Notes: generated by a model not told the origin, from the sequence alone. DNA of 64,000 nucleotides from an uncultured Bacteroidales bacterium (GCA_902774055.1 CACYGX010000013.1:1-64000), one strand, 5' to 3'; shown: positions 9,210-18,391, counted from the first letter of the stretch. Numbers and translations are program-made.

Positions 9210-9686
9210 TTAGCGCAACGCGCGGGTGCGGACGCTGGGGCAGATTTTGGTCAGCGCCGTGGCGGGAGAGATAAAGAATCGCGAGGCACGGCAGTGGTCC
9301 AGCACGTGGTCGATGGCATTCTCGATGCTCATGCCGCGTGTGGCAAGTGATTTTACTTGCTGGGTGATTTCATACCACATCTGGCGGCGAAGGCGGCCAT
9401 GTGCCAGATCCATGTCACCGCTGTTGCGATAGGTGCGCGAGCCGTTGCCTCGTTTGTCCTCGGCCTGGAGCAGATGGCACACGCAACGGTAGGCGCGCTC
9501 ATGGTTCACGTGATAGTGGGGACGGCCGTTGGCGATGGTAAATTCAACTGCGGCGCGGCGCGCCTTGCTGGGACTCATGCCCTGATCTAGCAGAGCATCC
9601 AGGGTGGGGCGGTACAATGCGAGAAATTCCTGGTCTCGCCGCTGGCACAACTCGCGGTGTGCATTGTCATTAAAAGTGTTGTTCAT
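9210..9686 (-). CDS. Hypothetical protein, 158 residues
   Basis: Not recognised. The ATG at 9686 (MNNTFNDNAHRELCQRR) is preferred over one at 9761 because a promoter box lies between them at 9732-9739. The protein is basic and Arg/His-rich, with no signal peptide or membrane segment and several predicted helices (LYRPTLDALLDQGMSPSKA, MWYEITQQVKSLATRGMS). Such a composition would suit a nucleic-acid-binding or small regulatory protein, but this is only a guess. It is first in a two-gene unit with the 136-residue protein. Confidence 0.7.
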   Translation of the reverse strand: MNNTFNDNAHRELCQRRDQEFLALYRPTLDALLDQGMSPSKARRAAVEFTIANGRPHYHVNHERAYRCVCHLLQAEDKRGNGSRTYRNSGDMDLAHGRLRRQMWYEITQQVKSLATRGMSIENAIDHVLDHCRASRFFISPATALTKICPSVRTRALR

Positions 9687-9731
9687 GGTAAAAAAATATG
9701 ATAAAATGGTAAAACAATAATTTTGACGTTG

Positions 9732-9739
9732 CAAAATTA
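9732..9739 (-). promoter_or_regulatory. Promoter -7 box for the two-gene hypothetical unit
   Basis: Minus-strand TAATTTTG fits TAnnTTTG and lies 46 bases before the ATG at 9686. It supports the shorter start for that gene. Confidence 0.5.
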
Positions 9740-9929
9740 CAATATTGTTGGTAAAAGTCAATACTTTTCCCCGATTTTTTTCAAAAAAAGGAAATGCTAT
9801 AGAGAGATATGCTAAAAGTTTTTAAAGCGAATTTCGCTAATGAGACGAATGTAAATGGTTGGTATATAATGAGATGTGTTTGTGAAATCCGCAATAGTTC
9901 CGCAGCCTTTGGGGTAGCGGCTGAAGAAT

Positions 9930-10823
9930 TTATCCCTTTTGGTATTGTGTAGGTGTCAAGCCAGTTATCCGCTTGAAAAACTTGGTGAGGAATGAGGGGT
10001 TCGGGAAATTCATCTCGTCACAGATTCGAGCGATGGTCTTGTCGGTGTGTTTGAGGTCGATTTTGATGCGGGTCACCAGGGCGTCGTCAATCCATTGTTT
10101 GGCACTCTTGCCGCTCACCTGCTTGACGATGGTGCTCATGTATCGCGGCGTGAGGCATAGGCGCGAGGCATAGAAGTCGATGGTGTGGTGCACTGGCGCA
10201 TGCTCACTGACCAGCTGAATAAATTCGGTGAATAACCGCTGTTCGCGTGATTGGCTCTCAAGTTCGCTCTGCTCCTGTCGGTTCCACAGGTGGTCCACAT
10301 ACCACAGGAAGGCGCTCACCAGATGGAGTGTCACTTGGCTGCTTCCCTCGTGCTGGCGCATGTATTGATAGATGAGTTGGTGCAACTGGTCCAAGTATTC
10401 CAAATCCTGCTCCTGCAAGTGCAGTTGAAAGTCGCGCAGGTGGCCATCAAACGCCTTGGGAATGCGGTTGCCGATGGCCAGCGAAAACAGTTCGTCGCTG
10501 ATCGACAGCCCAATGCCCTGTATCTCGCTCGAGGGGTCAGGATACTGTATGATGCCGTTACTGCTCAGGAAGATGAGATCCCCGGCCTCGAAACGCCGCT
10601 CAATCATGTTGATGACAGGCGTTGCACAGCCGCGTTGCACGATGAGGATACGCATCTCGGGAAGGAGCGTCGGCTGGTCGAAAACCTGATCCTTAATCAG
10701 GTCAACCTTCACATTGCGGGCAACAGCGAGGTTGCGCGAGATGTAGTTGTTGGTCAGATGCTTGTCGTTGCCCTCGATGAGTTGCTTGAGTTGGGCGAGA
10801 TTTAATTGTCTTAATTGAGCCAT
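9930..10823 (-). CDS. AraC family transcriptional regulator
   Basis: 297 residues. The C-terminal third (about 195-297) is a double helix-turn-helix of the AraC/XylS type, with LTPRYMSTIVKQVSGKSAKQ in the first and KTIARICDEMNFPNPSFLTK then FFKRITGLTPTQYQKG in the second. The N-terminal 190 residues are a cupin-like sensor region. It is transcribed away from the TolC/ABC efflux operon that starts at 10982, and the shared intergenic region holds one -7 box in each direction. It is therefore a likely local regulator of the pump; the ligand is unknown. Confidence 0.9.
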   Translation of the reverse strand: MAQLRQLNLAQLKQLIEGNDKHLTNNYISRNLAVARNVKVDLIKDQVFDQPTLLPEMRILIVQRGCATPVINMIERRFEAGDLIFLSSNGIIQYPDPSSEIQGIGLSISDELFSLAIGNRIPKAFDGHLRDFQLHLQEQDLEYLDQLHQLIYQYMRQHEGSSQVTLHLVSAFLWYVDHLWNRQEQSELESQSREQRLFTEFIQLVSEHAPVHHTIDFYASRLCLTPRYMSTIVKQVSGKSAKQWIDDALVTRIKIDLKHTDKTIARICDEMNFPNPSFLTKFFKRITGLTPTQYQKG

Positions 10824-10843
10824 AATCGTGACGATTTTGGACG

Positions 10844-10851
10844 CAAAGATA
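10844..10851 (-). promoter_or_regulatory. Promoter -7 box of the AraC regulator
   Basis: Minus-strand TATCTTTG, 21 bases before the ATG at 10823, fits TAnnTTTG. It is divergent from the pump promoter about 100 bases away. Confidence 0.6.
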
Positions 10852-10948
10852 GAGAAAATGGGCCTAAAAACGAAATTTTTTCGGGGATTTTGTACAAATA
10901 GAACATATCTTCCTTTTTTTAGATAGCAAGGTGGCCAATTTCTTGCTT

Positions 10949-10956
10949 TATCTTTG
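10949..10956 (+). promoter_or_regulatory. Promoter -7 box of the first efflux operon
   Basis: TATCTTTG, 26 bases before the ATG at 10982. It lies downstream of an alternative in-frame start at 10931, which it rules out. Confidence 0.65.
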
Positions 10957-10981
10957 CGATATCAAATCAATCATTGAAGTT

Positions 10982-12250
10982 ATGAACAGGATTCTTGTGA
11001 TATTCGCTTTAGGTCTCGCCTCGCTCATAATGCGGGGACAGACCCTTGAGCAGTGCCAGCAGGCCGCCGAGCGCAATTACCCGCTCATCGTCCAGCACGA
11101 CCTTATCGCCCGCACCACCGATCTCACTGTCGCCAATATTCAGAAGGGGTGGCTGTCCCAGGTGACGGCGACAGCCCAGGCAACCTACCAGAATGCCGTC
11201 CCAGCGTGGCCCGACGAAATGAAGGGAATGATGCAGCAGATGGGCGTGGACATGAAAGGCCTGGCCAAGGACCAGTACCGCGTGGGCCTGGATGTGCAGC
11301 AGACCGTGTTTGATGGCGGTGCCATCAGTGCCCAAAAGCAGGTGGCGCGCGAGCAGGGTGCCGTGCAGCAAGCGCAGTTGGACGTAAATTTATATAATGT
11401 GCGTCAGCGCGTCAACGACATGTATTTTGCCCTATTGCTGCTCGAGGATCAGATCAGGCTCAACCGTGACCTGCAAGAGCAATTTGCCGCCAGCGAGAAT
11501 AAACTCACCTCGATGGTTAAGCACGGCACTGCCGCCCAGTGTGACCTGAGCAACATCACAGCCGAACGCCTGAACGTCGTTCAGCAAATCACCACGCTGG
11601 AGTCGCAGCGGCGTGTGATGATGGCGATGTTGGGCACCTTTTGCGGTATTGAGGTGAATGCGGTGAGCAAGCCCCAGCCAGTCGAAGCCCGTCAGGGCAA
11701 TAATCGCCCTGAGTTGCACCTGTATGATAGCCAGTTGCGACTCGCCGATGCCCAGGAAAAAGCGCTTAACGCCGCCCTGCTGCCGCGGTTGGGCGTCTTT
11801 GCACAGGGGTACTATGGCTATCCGGGCTATAACATGTTCAAGGACATGATGGGCCGTGACTGGTCATGGAATGCCATGGTGGGCGCGCGACTGACGTGGA
11901 ACATTGGCGCCTTGTACACCCGGAGTAACGACAAGGCCAAGATACAGCTGCAGCGCGAGACCGCCCAGAATCAGCGCGACGTCTTCCTGTTTAACAACCG
12001 CTTGGAGCAGATGCAACAGGATGAGGCCATCGACCGATACCACAAACTCATCGCCCAGGATGAGCAGATCATCACCCTGCGCCAGCAGGTGCGCAAGGCT
12101 GCCGAGTCCAAACTTTCACATGGCATCATCGATGTGAACGACCTGGTGCGTGACATCAACAGTGAGAATGCCGCGCGTGTTCAGCAGTCCATCCACGAGA
12201 TTGAAATGCTCAAGCAGATGTATGACTTGAAATATACCACCAACAATTAA
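10982..12250 (+). CDS. TolC family outer membrane efflux protein
   Basis: 422 residues, the outer-membrane channel of a tripartite exporter. A signal peptide (MNRILVIFALGLASLIMRGQ) is followed by LEQCQQAAERNYPLI, the typical start of an OEP repeat. Two long coiled-coil repeats follow, rich in Gln, Ala and Leu (about 60-215 and 235-410). It is the first gene of a five-gene operon (outer channel, periplasmic adaptor, double ATPase, two permeases). The start at 10982 is chosen because the promoter box at 10949-10956 lies downstream of the earlier in-frame start. The substrate of the pump cannot be read from the sequence. Confidence 0.92.
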   Translation: MNRILVIFALGLASLIMRGQTLEQCQQAAERNYPLIVQHDLIARTTDLTVANIQKGWLSQVTATAQATYQNAVPAWPDEMKGMMQQMGVDMKGLAKDQYRVGLDVQQTVFDGGAISAQKQVAREQGAVQQAQLDVNLYNVRQRVNDMYFALLLLEDQIRLNRDLQEQFAASENKLTSMVKHGTAAQCDLSNITAERLNVVQQITTLESQRRVMMAMLGTFCGIEVNAVSKPQPVEARQGNNRPELHLYDSQLRLADAQEKALNAALLPRLGVFAQGYYGYPGYNMFKDMMGRDWSWNAMVGARLTWNIGALYTRSNDKAKIQLQRETAQNQRDVFLFNNRLEQMQQDEAIDRYHKLIAQDEQIITLRQQVRKAAESKLSHGIIDVNDLVRDINSENAARVQQSIHEIEMLKQMYDLKYTTNN

Positions 12251-12265
12251 TCAAACAACATAACG

Positions 12266-13243
12266 ATGAAAAAGTCAATAATCATGGCAAGCGTGGCACT
12301 GATGGTGATGACCGCTTGCGGGAAAAAGGAGAAGGAATATGATGCCACCGGTACTTTCGAGGCTACCGAAGTGACCATCTCGGCTAAAGCCACAGGTGAG
12401 TTGAAATCCTTTGATGTTACCGAGGGCCTGACTATCGACGAAGGCGTGCAGGTGGGGCGCATCGACACCTACCAGCTGGTGCTGAAAAAGCAGCAACTCG
12501 AGACCCAGCGCTCTCAGTTGGCCGCCAGCAAGCGCCAGTTGTCGTCCAACCGCTCGGCAACCAGTAGCCAGCAATTGGACTTGAACAAGCAACTCTCGTC
12601 CCTCCAGCAGCAGGTGGCTAATGCCCAGCGCGAGCGTCAGCGCTATGCCGAACTGGTCAAGGACGGCGCCGTGCCACGCAAACAGCTCGATGACATCGAT
12701 AACCAGATCAAGGTCTTGAACCGTCAACTGGATGCTACCCGTGACCAAATACGTAGCGCTAACGCCAGCCTAGCTGAGCAAGGAAAAGGCATCAGCGCCC
12801 AGATGGAGGGTATCGATGCCCAAGTGGCAGGTATTGACGCCCAGCAGCGTCAACTCGATGACCAGATCGCCAATGCCGATGTCGTGATGCCCTACAAGGG
12901 CACCGTGCTCGAGAAATATGTCGAGCCGGGTGAGTTCGTCTCCACGGGCAAGCCGCTGTTCAAGATGGCTGATGTGGACAACATGTTCATTCGCGCTTAT
13001 GTCACTTCGGCCCAGTTGCAGCATGTCAAGGTGGGGCAGACCTGTAAAGTGTTCGCCGACTATGGTGACGGGCAGAAGAAGGAGTATGGCGGCACAGTCA
13101 CATGGATTTCCAGTCGCTCGGAGTTCACGCCCAAGACCATCCTCACCGATGACGAACGGGCCGACCTGGTCTATGCCGTCAAGATCGCCGTCAAGAACGA
13201 TGGCTACTTGAGAATCGGTATGTATGGCGAAGTGAAATTCTAG
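12266..13243 (+). CDS. HlyD/YbhG-like periplasmic adaptor lipoprotein
   Basis: 325 residues. The N-terminus MKKSIIMASVALMVMTACGKK carries a lipobox with Cys18, so it is a lipoprotein of the periplasmic face. A split biotinyl-lipoyl domain flanks a long Gln-rich coiled-coil hairpin (about 75-205). The barrel domain begins near 210 (MPYKGTVLEKYVEPGEFVS). It bridges the TolC channel and the inner-membrane ABC-2 permeases encoded downstream. It lies 15 bases after the tolC-like gene and 39 bases before the ATPase. The order matches the E. coli ybhG-F-S-R system. Confidence 0.92.
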   Translation: MKKSIIMASVALMVMTACGKKEKEYDATGTFEATEVTISAKATGELKSFDVTEGLTIDEGVQVGRIDTYQLVLKKQQLETQRSQLAASKRQLSSNRSATSSQQLDLNKQLSSLQQQVANAQRERQRYAELVKDGAVPRKQLDDIDNQIKVLNRQLDATRDQIRSANASLAEQGKGISAQMEGIDAQVAGIDAQQRQLDDQIANADVVMPYKGTVLEKYVEPGEFVSTGKPLFKMADVDNMFIRAYVTSAQLQHVKVGQTCKVFADYGDGQKKEYGGTVTWISSRSEFTPKTILTDDERADLVYAVKIAVKNDGYLRIGMYGEVKF

Positions 13244-13282
13244 AGTGATTGCAGCAATGGCCTCAATTACAGATAATTGACA

Positions 13283-14743
13283 ATGAATGCAATCGAGGTA
13301 AATAATGTCTCCAAGTCCTATGGCTCGGTCAAGGCGCTCGATGATGTGTCGTTCACCGTGGGCAAGGGTGAGGTGTTTGGGCTCATCGGCCCTGATGGTG
13401 CCGGCAAGACGTCGATGTACCGCATCCTGTGCACCCTGTTGTTGCCTGAAAGCGGAACCGCGACGGTCGATGGCTTTGACACCGTGAGGCAGATGAACGA
13501 GATTCGCCGCAGGGTGGGGTACATGCCTGGCAAGTTCTCGCTCTATCAGGACTTGACCGTGCAGGAGAATCTGGAATTTTTCGCTACCCTGTTCGGGACG
13601 ACCGTTGAACAGGGATATGATACCATCAAGGCGATTTATAGCCAGATTGAGCGCTTCAAGGACCGCAAGGCAGGAGCGCTGTCGGGTGGCATGAAACAGA
13701 AGTTGGCGCTCTCGTGTGCCCTGGTGCATCAGCCCAGCGTGCTTTTCCTCGATGAGCCCACCACGGGCGTCGATCCCGTGAGCCGCAAGGAGTTATGGGA
13801 GATGCTGGAAGCCCTCAAGGGACGTGACATCACCATCGTGGCCTCAACACCCTATCTCGATGAGGTGCGCCGTTGCGAGCGTGTGGCGTTCCTGGACCAG
13901 GGCAAGATAAGAGGTATCGGCACACCTGACGAGATTTTGACCCGATTTGCCGATATTTTCAATCCACCGGGCATTGAGCATTCCCAGGGCGGAGAGGTCA
14001 GTGGCGAGAATGTGATTGAGGTGGAACATCTGGTGAAAGCCTTCGGGTCCTTCCATGCTGTTGACGACATCAGTTTTACCGTCAAGCGTGGCGAGATTTT
14101 TGGTTTCCTGGGTGCTAACGGTGCCGGGAAGACTACGGCCATGCACATGCTCACGGGCCTGAACCAGCCCACGAGCGGCACAGGTCGTGTGGTGGGCTAT
14201 GACATCCGTACCGAGCATGAGGAGATAAAGAAGCACATCGGATATATGAGCCAGAAGTTCTCGCTCTACGAGGATTTGACCGTTGCCGAGAACATTCGCC
14301 TTTTTGGCGGCATCTATGGCATGAGTGACGAGGACATTACCCTCAAGACGGCCCAGTTGCTCGATCGCTTGCAGTTTACCGAGCATAAGGACGCTCTGGT
14401 AAAGAGTCTGCCCCTGGGGTGGAAGCAGAAATTGGCATTCTCGGTTTCCATTTTCCATGAGCCAGGAGTCGTGTTCCTTGATGAGCCAACAGGGGGTGTG
14501 GATCCCGCCACAAGACGCCAGTTTTGGGAACTCATCTATGACGCGTCAAGCAGGGGCATCACCGTGTTTGTCACCACCCACTACATGGACGAGGCCGAGT
14601 ATTGTGACCGCATCTCGATCATGGTGGACGGCAAAATCAAGGCGATGGGCACCCCTGATGAACTAAAAAAGAATTATAACCAGCCCGATATGGACCACGT
14701 GTTCACTTATCTGGCACGACAAGCCACCCGTTCAAGCGATTGA
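13283..14743 (+). CDS. ABC transporter, two fused ATPase domains (YbhF-like)
   Basis: 486 residues; provides ATP hydrolysis for the exporter. The first nucleotide-binding domain (about 1-225) has Walker A GPDGAGKTS at 36-44, signature LSGGMKQKLAL and Walker B VLFLDEPTTGVDP. The second (about 240-480) has Walker A GANGAGKTT, a modified signature LPLGWKQKLAF and VVFLDEPTGGVDP. The LPLG signature replaces LSGG, as I recall for the second half of YbhF-type proteins. An in-frame TTG sits two codons upstream, but the ATG at 13283 is the natural start. The downstream permease starts one base after the stop, so the two are almost certainly translated together. Confidence 0.95.
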   Translation: MNAIEVNNVSKSYGSVKALDDVSFTVGKGEVFGLIGPDGAGKTSMYRILCTLLLPESGTATVDGFDTVRQMNEIRRRVGYMPGKFSLYQDLTVQENLEFFATLFGTTVEQGYDTIKAIYSQIERFKDRKAGALSGGMKQKLALSCALVHQPSVLFLDEPTTGVDPVSRKELWEMLEALKGRDITIVASTPYLDEVRRCERVAFLDQGKIRGIGTPDEILTRFADIFNPPGIEHSQGGEVSGENVIEVEHLVKAFGSFHAVDDISFTVKRGEIFGFLGANGAGKTTAMHMLTGLNQPTSGTGRVVGYDIRTEHEEIKKHIGYMSQKFSLYEDLTVAENIRLFGGIYGMSDEDITLKTAQLLDRLQFTEHKDALVKSLPLGWKQKLAFSVSIFHEPGVVFLDEPTGGVDPATRRQFWELIYDASSRGITVFVTTHYMDEAEYCDRISIMVDGKIKAMGTPDELKKNYNQPDMDHVFTYLARQATRSSD

Positions 14744-14744
14744 T

Positions 14745-15803
14745 ATGAAACAATTCAGATCATTTGTCATCAAGGAAGCGAAGCACATCCTGCGCGACAA
14801 GCGCACGATGCTCATCCTCTTTGGCATGCCGCTGGCGTTGATGCTGATTTTCGGTTTTGCAATCAGTACCGATGTCAAGAATGTGCGCACTGTGATTGTC
14901 ACCAGTTCGATGGACCACTTGACGCAACAGGCAGTGGACCGACTCGCTGCATCGGAGTATTTTATCATTACCCAAGTGGCGGCAACGCCACGTGAGGCCG
15001 AGCGCCTGATACGTGGCCAGAAGGCAGACATGGCCATTGTCTTTGGGCCTGATTTCGCTTCCAAGCGCAGCGGGGTGCAATTTATCGTTGATGGTGCAGA
15101 CCCCAATATGGCCCAGCAGTGGACCAACTATGCTACGGGAGTCATTACCAACATGGACGGAGGCCCCGCCAATGTCAAAATGCTCTATAACCCGCAGATG
15201 AAGTCGGCCTACAACTTTGTGCCCGCCATTATGGGTATGCTGTTGATGCTCGTTTGCGCCATGATGACCTCGATCTCGATTGTGCGCGAGAAGGAAAAGG
15301 GCACGATGGAGGTGCTGCTCGTGTCGCCGGTGAAGCCCATCATGATCATTATCGCCAAGGCGATTCCCTATCTGGTGCTGGCATTTGCGATCTTGCTTAT
15401 TATACTGTTGATGGCGCGGTTTGTGCTCGGAGTGCCCCTTGCGGGCTCATTGGGGTGGATTCTTGTCATCTCAGTCATCTATATCCTGGTGGCGCTATCG
15501 TTGGGCTTGTTCATCTCCAATATCGCCAACACCCAGCTGGTGGCGTTGCTGCTCTCGGCCATGGTGTTGCTGTTGCCCATCGTGATGCTCAGTGGCATGC
15601 TTTTCCCCGTGGAATCGATGCCCACGATACTGCAGTGGATATCGGCCATCGTTCCGCCTCGTTACTATATTGAGGCGATGCGCAAACTCATGATTATGGG
15701 CGTGGGCATTCATGAGGTTGCCAGGGAAGTCATCATCCTTGTTGGCATGCTTGTGGTGCTGATGACCCTGGCCCTCGCCAAGTTTAATAAACGACTGGAA
15801 TAA
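14745..15803 (+). CDS. ABC-2 type permease (YbhS/YbhR-like), first subunit
   Basis: 352 residues. One N-terminal membrane segment (MLILFGMPLALMLIFGFAIS) is followed by a large periplasmic loop (about 45-165) and five more hydrophobic segments in the C-terminal half. Near 185 the conserved EKEKGTMEVLLVSP stretch marks the ABC-2 permease coupling region. It pairs with the next permease to form the membrane channel, driven by the fused ATPase one base upstream. Confidence 0.93.
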   Translation: MKQFRSFVIKEAKHILRDKRTMLILFGMPLALMLIFGFAISTDVKNVRTVIVTSSMDHLTQQAVDRLAASEYFIITQVAATPREAERLIRGQKADMAIVFGPDFASKRSGVQFIVDGADPNMAQQWTNYATGVITNMDGGPANVKMLYNPQMKSAYNFVPAIMGMLLMLVCAMMTSISIVREKEKGTMEVLLVSPVKPIMIIIAKAIPYLVLAFAILLIILLMARFVLGVPLAGSLGWILVISVIYILVALSLGLFISNIANTQLVALLLSAMVLLLPIVMLSGMLFPVESMPTILQWISAIVPPRYYIEAMRKLMIMGVGIHEVAREVIILVGMLVVLMTLALAKFNKRLE

Positions 15804-15815
15804 CAACACATTGCC

Positions 15816-16901
15816 ATGACACTGAAATATCTCATACAGAAGGAGTTTATACAGATTCGCCGCAATGCGTTTCTGCCCCGACTCATCGTCATGTTCCCCA
15901 TCATGATCATGTGCGTCATGCCCTGGGTGATGAGCATGGAGGTGAAAAATATCAAGGTGGCAGTGGTGGACAACGACCGCTCGACACTGTCGCAGCAACT
16001 CGTCCACAGCATCGAAGCCAGCAACTATTTCGTCTTCAAGGGGCAGGTGCCCACCTATCGGTCTGCCCTGCAACAGATGGAGAAATCACAGGTCGATGTG
16101 GTCATGGTCATTCCACAGGACTACAGCAAGGATGTGGCGCTTGGCCATCAGCCTCAAGTCCTGATTGCCGCAAATGCTGTCAACGGCACCAAGGGGGCCA
16201 TGGGCGGTAACTATCTGACCCAGATTGTCACCCAACACGTCAATCCTGACATCGCCTCGATGCAGTCCAGGATTTCTACCTTGTTCCTCTATAATAAACA
16301 CTTGAATTTCAAGTTGTTTATGATTCCCGCCCTGTTTGCCATCGTGATGATGCTGATGACGGGTTTCCTGCCCGCCCTGAACATCGTGGGCGAGAAGGAG
16401 GCGGGCACCATCGAGCAGATCAACGTCACCCCTGCTAGCAAGTGGTCGTTTATCCTGGCCAAACTCATCCCGTACTGGATTATTGCTTTGTTTGTCATTA
16501 CGGTGTGCCTGTTGCTGGCTTGGGCGGTCTATGGCATTACCAGTGCCGGACCATTGGCACTCATCTATCTGCTGTCGATGTTGCTGGCTTTGTTCTGGAG
16601 TTCCCTGGGGCTTGTGATATCCAACTACAGCGACACGATGCAGCAAGCCATCTTTGTGATGTGGTTCTTCGTGGTGATGATGTTGTTGCTCTCGGGCTTG
16701 TTCACTCCCACGCGCTCCATGCCCTCGTGGGCCTATGCCACCACCTACGTCAATCCCATGAGTTACTTCATCGAGGCGATACGCACCGTCTTTATCCGAG
16801 GCGGCGGCATTTCCAGCATCTGGCACCAGTTGCTGGCCCTGTTGGGCATCGGGAGCGTCATGGCTGTTTGGGCCGTTTTGAGTTACAAGAAGAACAGTTG
16901 A
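15816..16901 (+). CDS. ABC-2 type permease (YbhS/YbhR-like), second subunit
   Basis: 361 residues with the same layout as the previous gene: one N-terminal membrane segment, a periplasmic loop with VVDNDRSTLSQQLVHSIEAS, then a cluster of membrane segments after about 165. The coupling motif is GEKEAGTIEQINVTP. It follows its partner by 12 bases and is the last gene of the first efflux operon. No clear terminator hairpin is visible between it and the next promoter at 16949. Confidence 0.93.
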   Translation: MTLKYLIQKEFIQIRRNAFLPRLIVMFPIMIMCVMPWVMSMEVKNIKVAVVDNDRSTLSQQLVHSIEASNYFVFKGQVPTYRSALQQMEKSQVDVVMVIPQDYSKDVALGHQPQVLIAANAVNGTKGAMGGNYLTQIVTQHVNPDIASMQSRISTLFLYNKHLNFKLFMIPALFAIVMMLMTGFLPALNIVGEKEAGTIEQINVTPASKWSFILAKLIPYWIIALFVITVCLLLAWAVYGITSAGPLALIYLLSMLLALFWSSLGLVISNYSDTMQQAIFVMWFFVVMMLLLSGLFTPTRSMPSWAYATTYVNPMSYFIEAIRTVFIRGGGISSIWHQLLALLGIGSVMAVWAVLSYKKNS

Positions 16902-16948
16902 CCCTGCCATGTTGAGGCGCGTGATTTGTCCCATTAAAAAAGTTGATG

Positions 16949-16956
16949 TATTTTTG
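16949..16956 (+). promoter_or_regulatory. Promoter -7 box of the cohesin-like protein gene
   Basis: TATTTTTG fits TAnnTTTG and is 29 bases before the ATG at 16985. It excludes an earlier in-frame ATG at 16943. Confidence 0.6.
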
Positions 16957-16984
16957 CGCCGTAAAACTTATTCCTGAGACGATT

Positions 16985-17503
16985 ATGAAGAACGGTCTGA
17001 TATCATTATTGCTAATGTTGCTGGCGATGAGTGCCACGGCCCAGCACAACGGGATCTATATCGAGAATTTTGAGATTGAGCCTGGCTCAACGATAGTTGT
17101 TCCAGCCATATTTTATGGCAGTGAGGCATCGCGTGGCCTGCAGTTCAACATGACGTTGCCATTGGGCATGACGATGCAATCCTATGAACTGGACGAGGTG
17201 GTTGCCGACAAGTATAAAATGCGTTCCTACGAGCGATGCAATGCTGGCGTGTGGACCATAGGCATCTATCCCTATGGCCGCATCTGCCTGCCTGCCGACT
17301 CCGCCATCGTTGTCATGAGGATGACGCTGGAAGCCGCCCCCGACTTTGCCGGTGGGGACATCCACTTCTGGAAACAGCGAGGGGCACACATGGACAGCGC
17401 TACAATCATCTTCGGTGATGACACGACAACTGTTGCTGTTCCGCGGCCTTCGGTCTTGGAGCAGGGGAACAAGGAAGATTCCTTATGGCCAATGCGCCCC
17501 TAA
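16985..17503 (+). CDS. Small secreted protein with a cohesin-like beta-sandwich pattern
   Basis: 172 residues. A signal peptide (MKNGLISLLLMLLAMSATAQ) is followed by one beta-rich domain covering almost the whole protein. Its strand pattern, with IEPGSTIVVPAIFYGSEASR then GLQFNMTLPLGMTM and a late ADSAIVVMRMTLEA, resembles cohesin/CBM-type domains of Bacteroidales secreted proteins (a 'PG-x-V-x-V' strand, then 'FQ-x-D/N-x-x-LP-x-G'). Such domains are known to bind dockerins, and five dockerin proteins lie elsewhere in the window. The resemblance is by eye and not proven. It has its own promoter, and no C-terminal sorting domain or membrane anchor is visible after about residue 150. It could instead be an unrelated Ig-like protein. 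Confidence 0.75.
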   Translation: MKNGLISLLLMLLAMSATAQHNGIYIENFEIEPGSTIVVPAIFYGSEASRGLQFNMTLPLGMTMQSYELDEVVADKYKMRSYERCNAGVWTIGIYPYGRICLPADSAIVVMRMTLEAAPDFAGGDIHFWKQRGAHMDSATIIFGDDTTTVAVPRPSVLEQGNKEDSLWPMRP

Positions 17504-17570
17504 CACGGCGTGTTAAACCTTGGATGGGTTTTGTGGTCTAAAAGGAAAATTTCTTAAAAACAACAGTACG

Positions 17571-18314
17571 ATGAAACAATTACTGACCATAGCATTACTG
17601 GTGGCATCGATGATGCTCCCGCAGTCGTTAACGGCCAAGGCCTTTAGCAACGAAACCCTCAACTACGAGATTGTGTACCACTGGGGCATGATCTGGAAGC
17701 ATGCCGGCGATGCCACATTGAGCCTGCACAAAACCAATAGCGGATATAACGCCCAACTCACGGGCAAGACCCGCTCGTGGGCCGACAAGGTCTATCCCGT
17801 GCGAGATACGCTCAAGTGCACCATGGACAAGGACCTGAGGCCCTTGCGCTATGAGAAGTTGACCCACGAGAAGGATTACTATGCCCGCGATGTGGTTAAG
17901 TTCTCCTATAATTATAGCCATACCAGTGCCAAGTGCACACGCTATCGCTCGAGTGGAACGACGACCATCGACTTGAGCGCCAAGGCTCAGGCCTATGACA
18001 TGCTGAGCGTCTTCTACATGCTGCGCAATCTGGACTACGACGAGTTGAGCCGCAACAAGAACTACACGACGATTATTTTCTCGGGCAAGGAGAAAGAGTA
18101 CCTCACCATCAATTACAAGGGTGTGGAAACGATCAAAATGCGTGACGGCAGCAAGCGCAAGGCTCACCGCATCAACTTCAAATTCACGCAGAAGGGCGGT
18201 AAGCAGTCCAGCGACGATCTCTCGGCTTGGATGTCAACCGACGATAGCCGTATCCCCCTGCTGCTGGTGGGCAAACTCCCCGTTGGCGAGGTAAAATGCT
18301 ACTACGTGAATTAG
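17571..18314 (+). CDS. DUF3108 family secreted protein
   Basis: 247 residues with a signal peptide (MKQLLTIALLVASMMLPQSLTA). The rest matches the layout of DUF3108 proteins: ETLNYEIVYHWGMIWKHAG at the start, repeated beta strands, and a late SAWMSTDDSRIPLLLVGKLP followed by a short strand (GEVKCYYVN). Proteins of this family are exported in Bacteroidetes and Proteobacteria; no biochemical role is established that I can name. The ATG at 17571 is preferred to a TTG at 17520 because it gives a clean signal peptide. A strong terminator follows at 18340-18391. Confidence 0.88.
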   Translation: MKQLLTIALLVASMMLPQSLTAKAFSNETLNYEIVYHWGMIWKHAGDATLSLHKTNSGYNAQLTGKTRSWADKVYPVRDTLKCTMDKDLRPLRYEKLTHEKDYYARDVVKFSYNYSHTSAKCTRYRSSGTTTIDLSAKAQAYDMLSVFYMLRNLDYDELSRNKNYTTIIFSGKEKEYLTINYKGVETIKMRDGSKRKAHRINFKFTQKGGKQSSDDLSAWMSTDDSRIPLLLVGKLPVGEVKCYYVN

Positions 18315-18339
18315 GCTAAAGAAAAACATGATATTGTAA

Positions 18340-18391
18340 GACTGTTCCAAATTGCACCAATTGTGGCCTATTTGGGACAGTCAATTTTTTT
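18340..18391 (+). terminator. Rho-independent terminator after the DUF3108 gene
   Basis: GACTGTTCCAAA at 18340-18351 pairs with TTTGGGACAGTC at 18371-18382, with one G-T wobble, and is followed by a T tract at 18385-18391. Confidence 0.7.
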
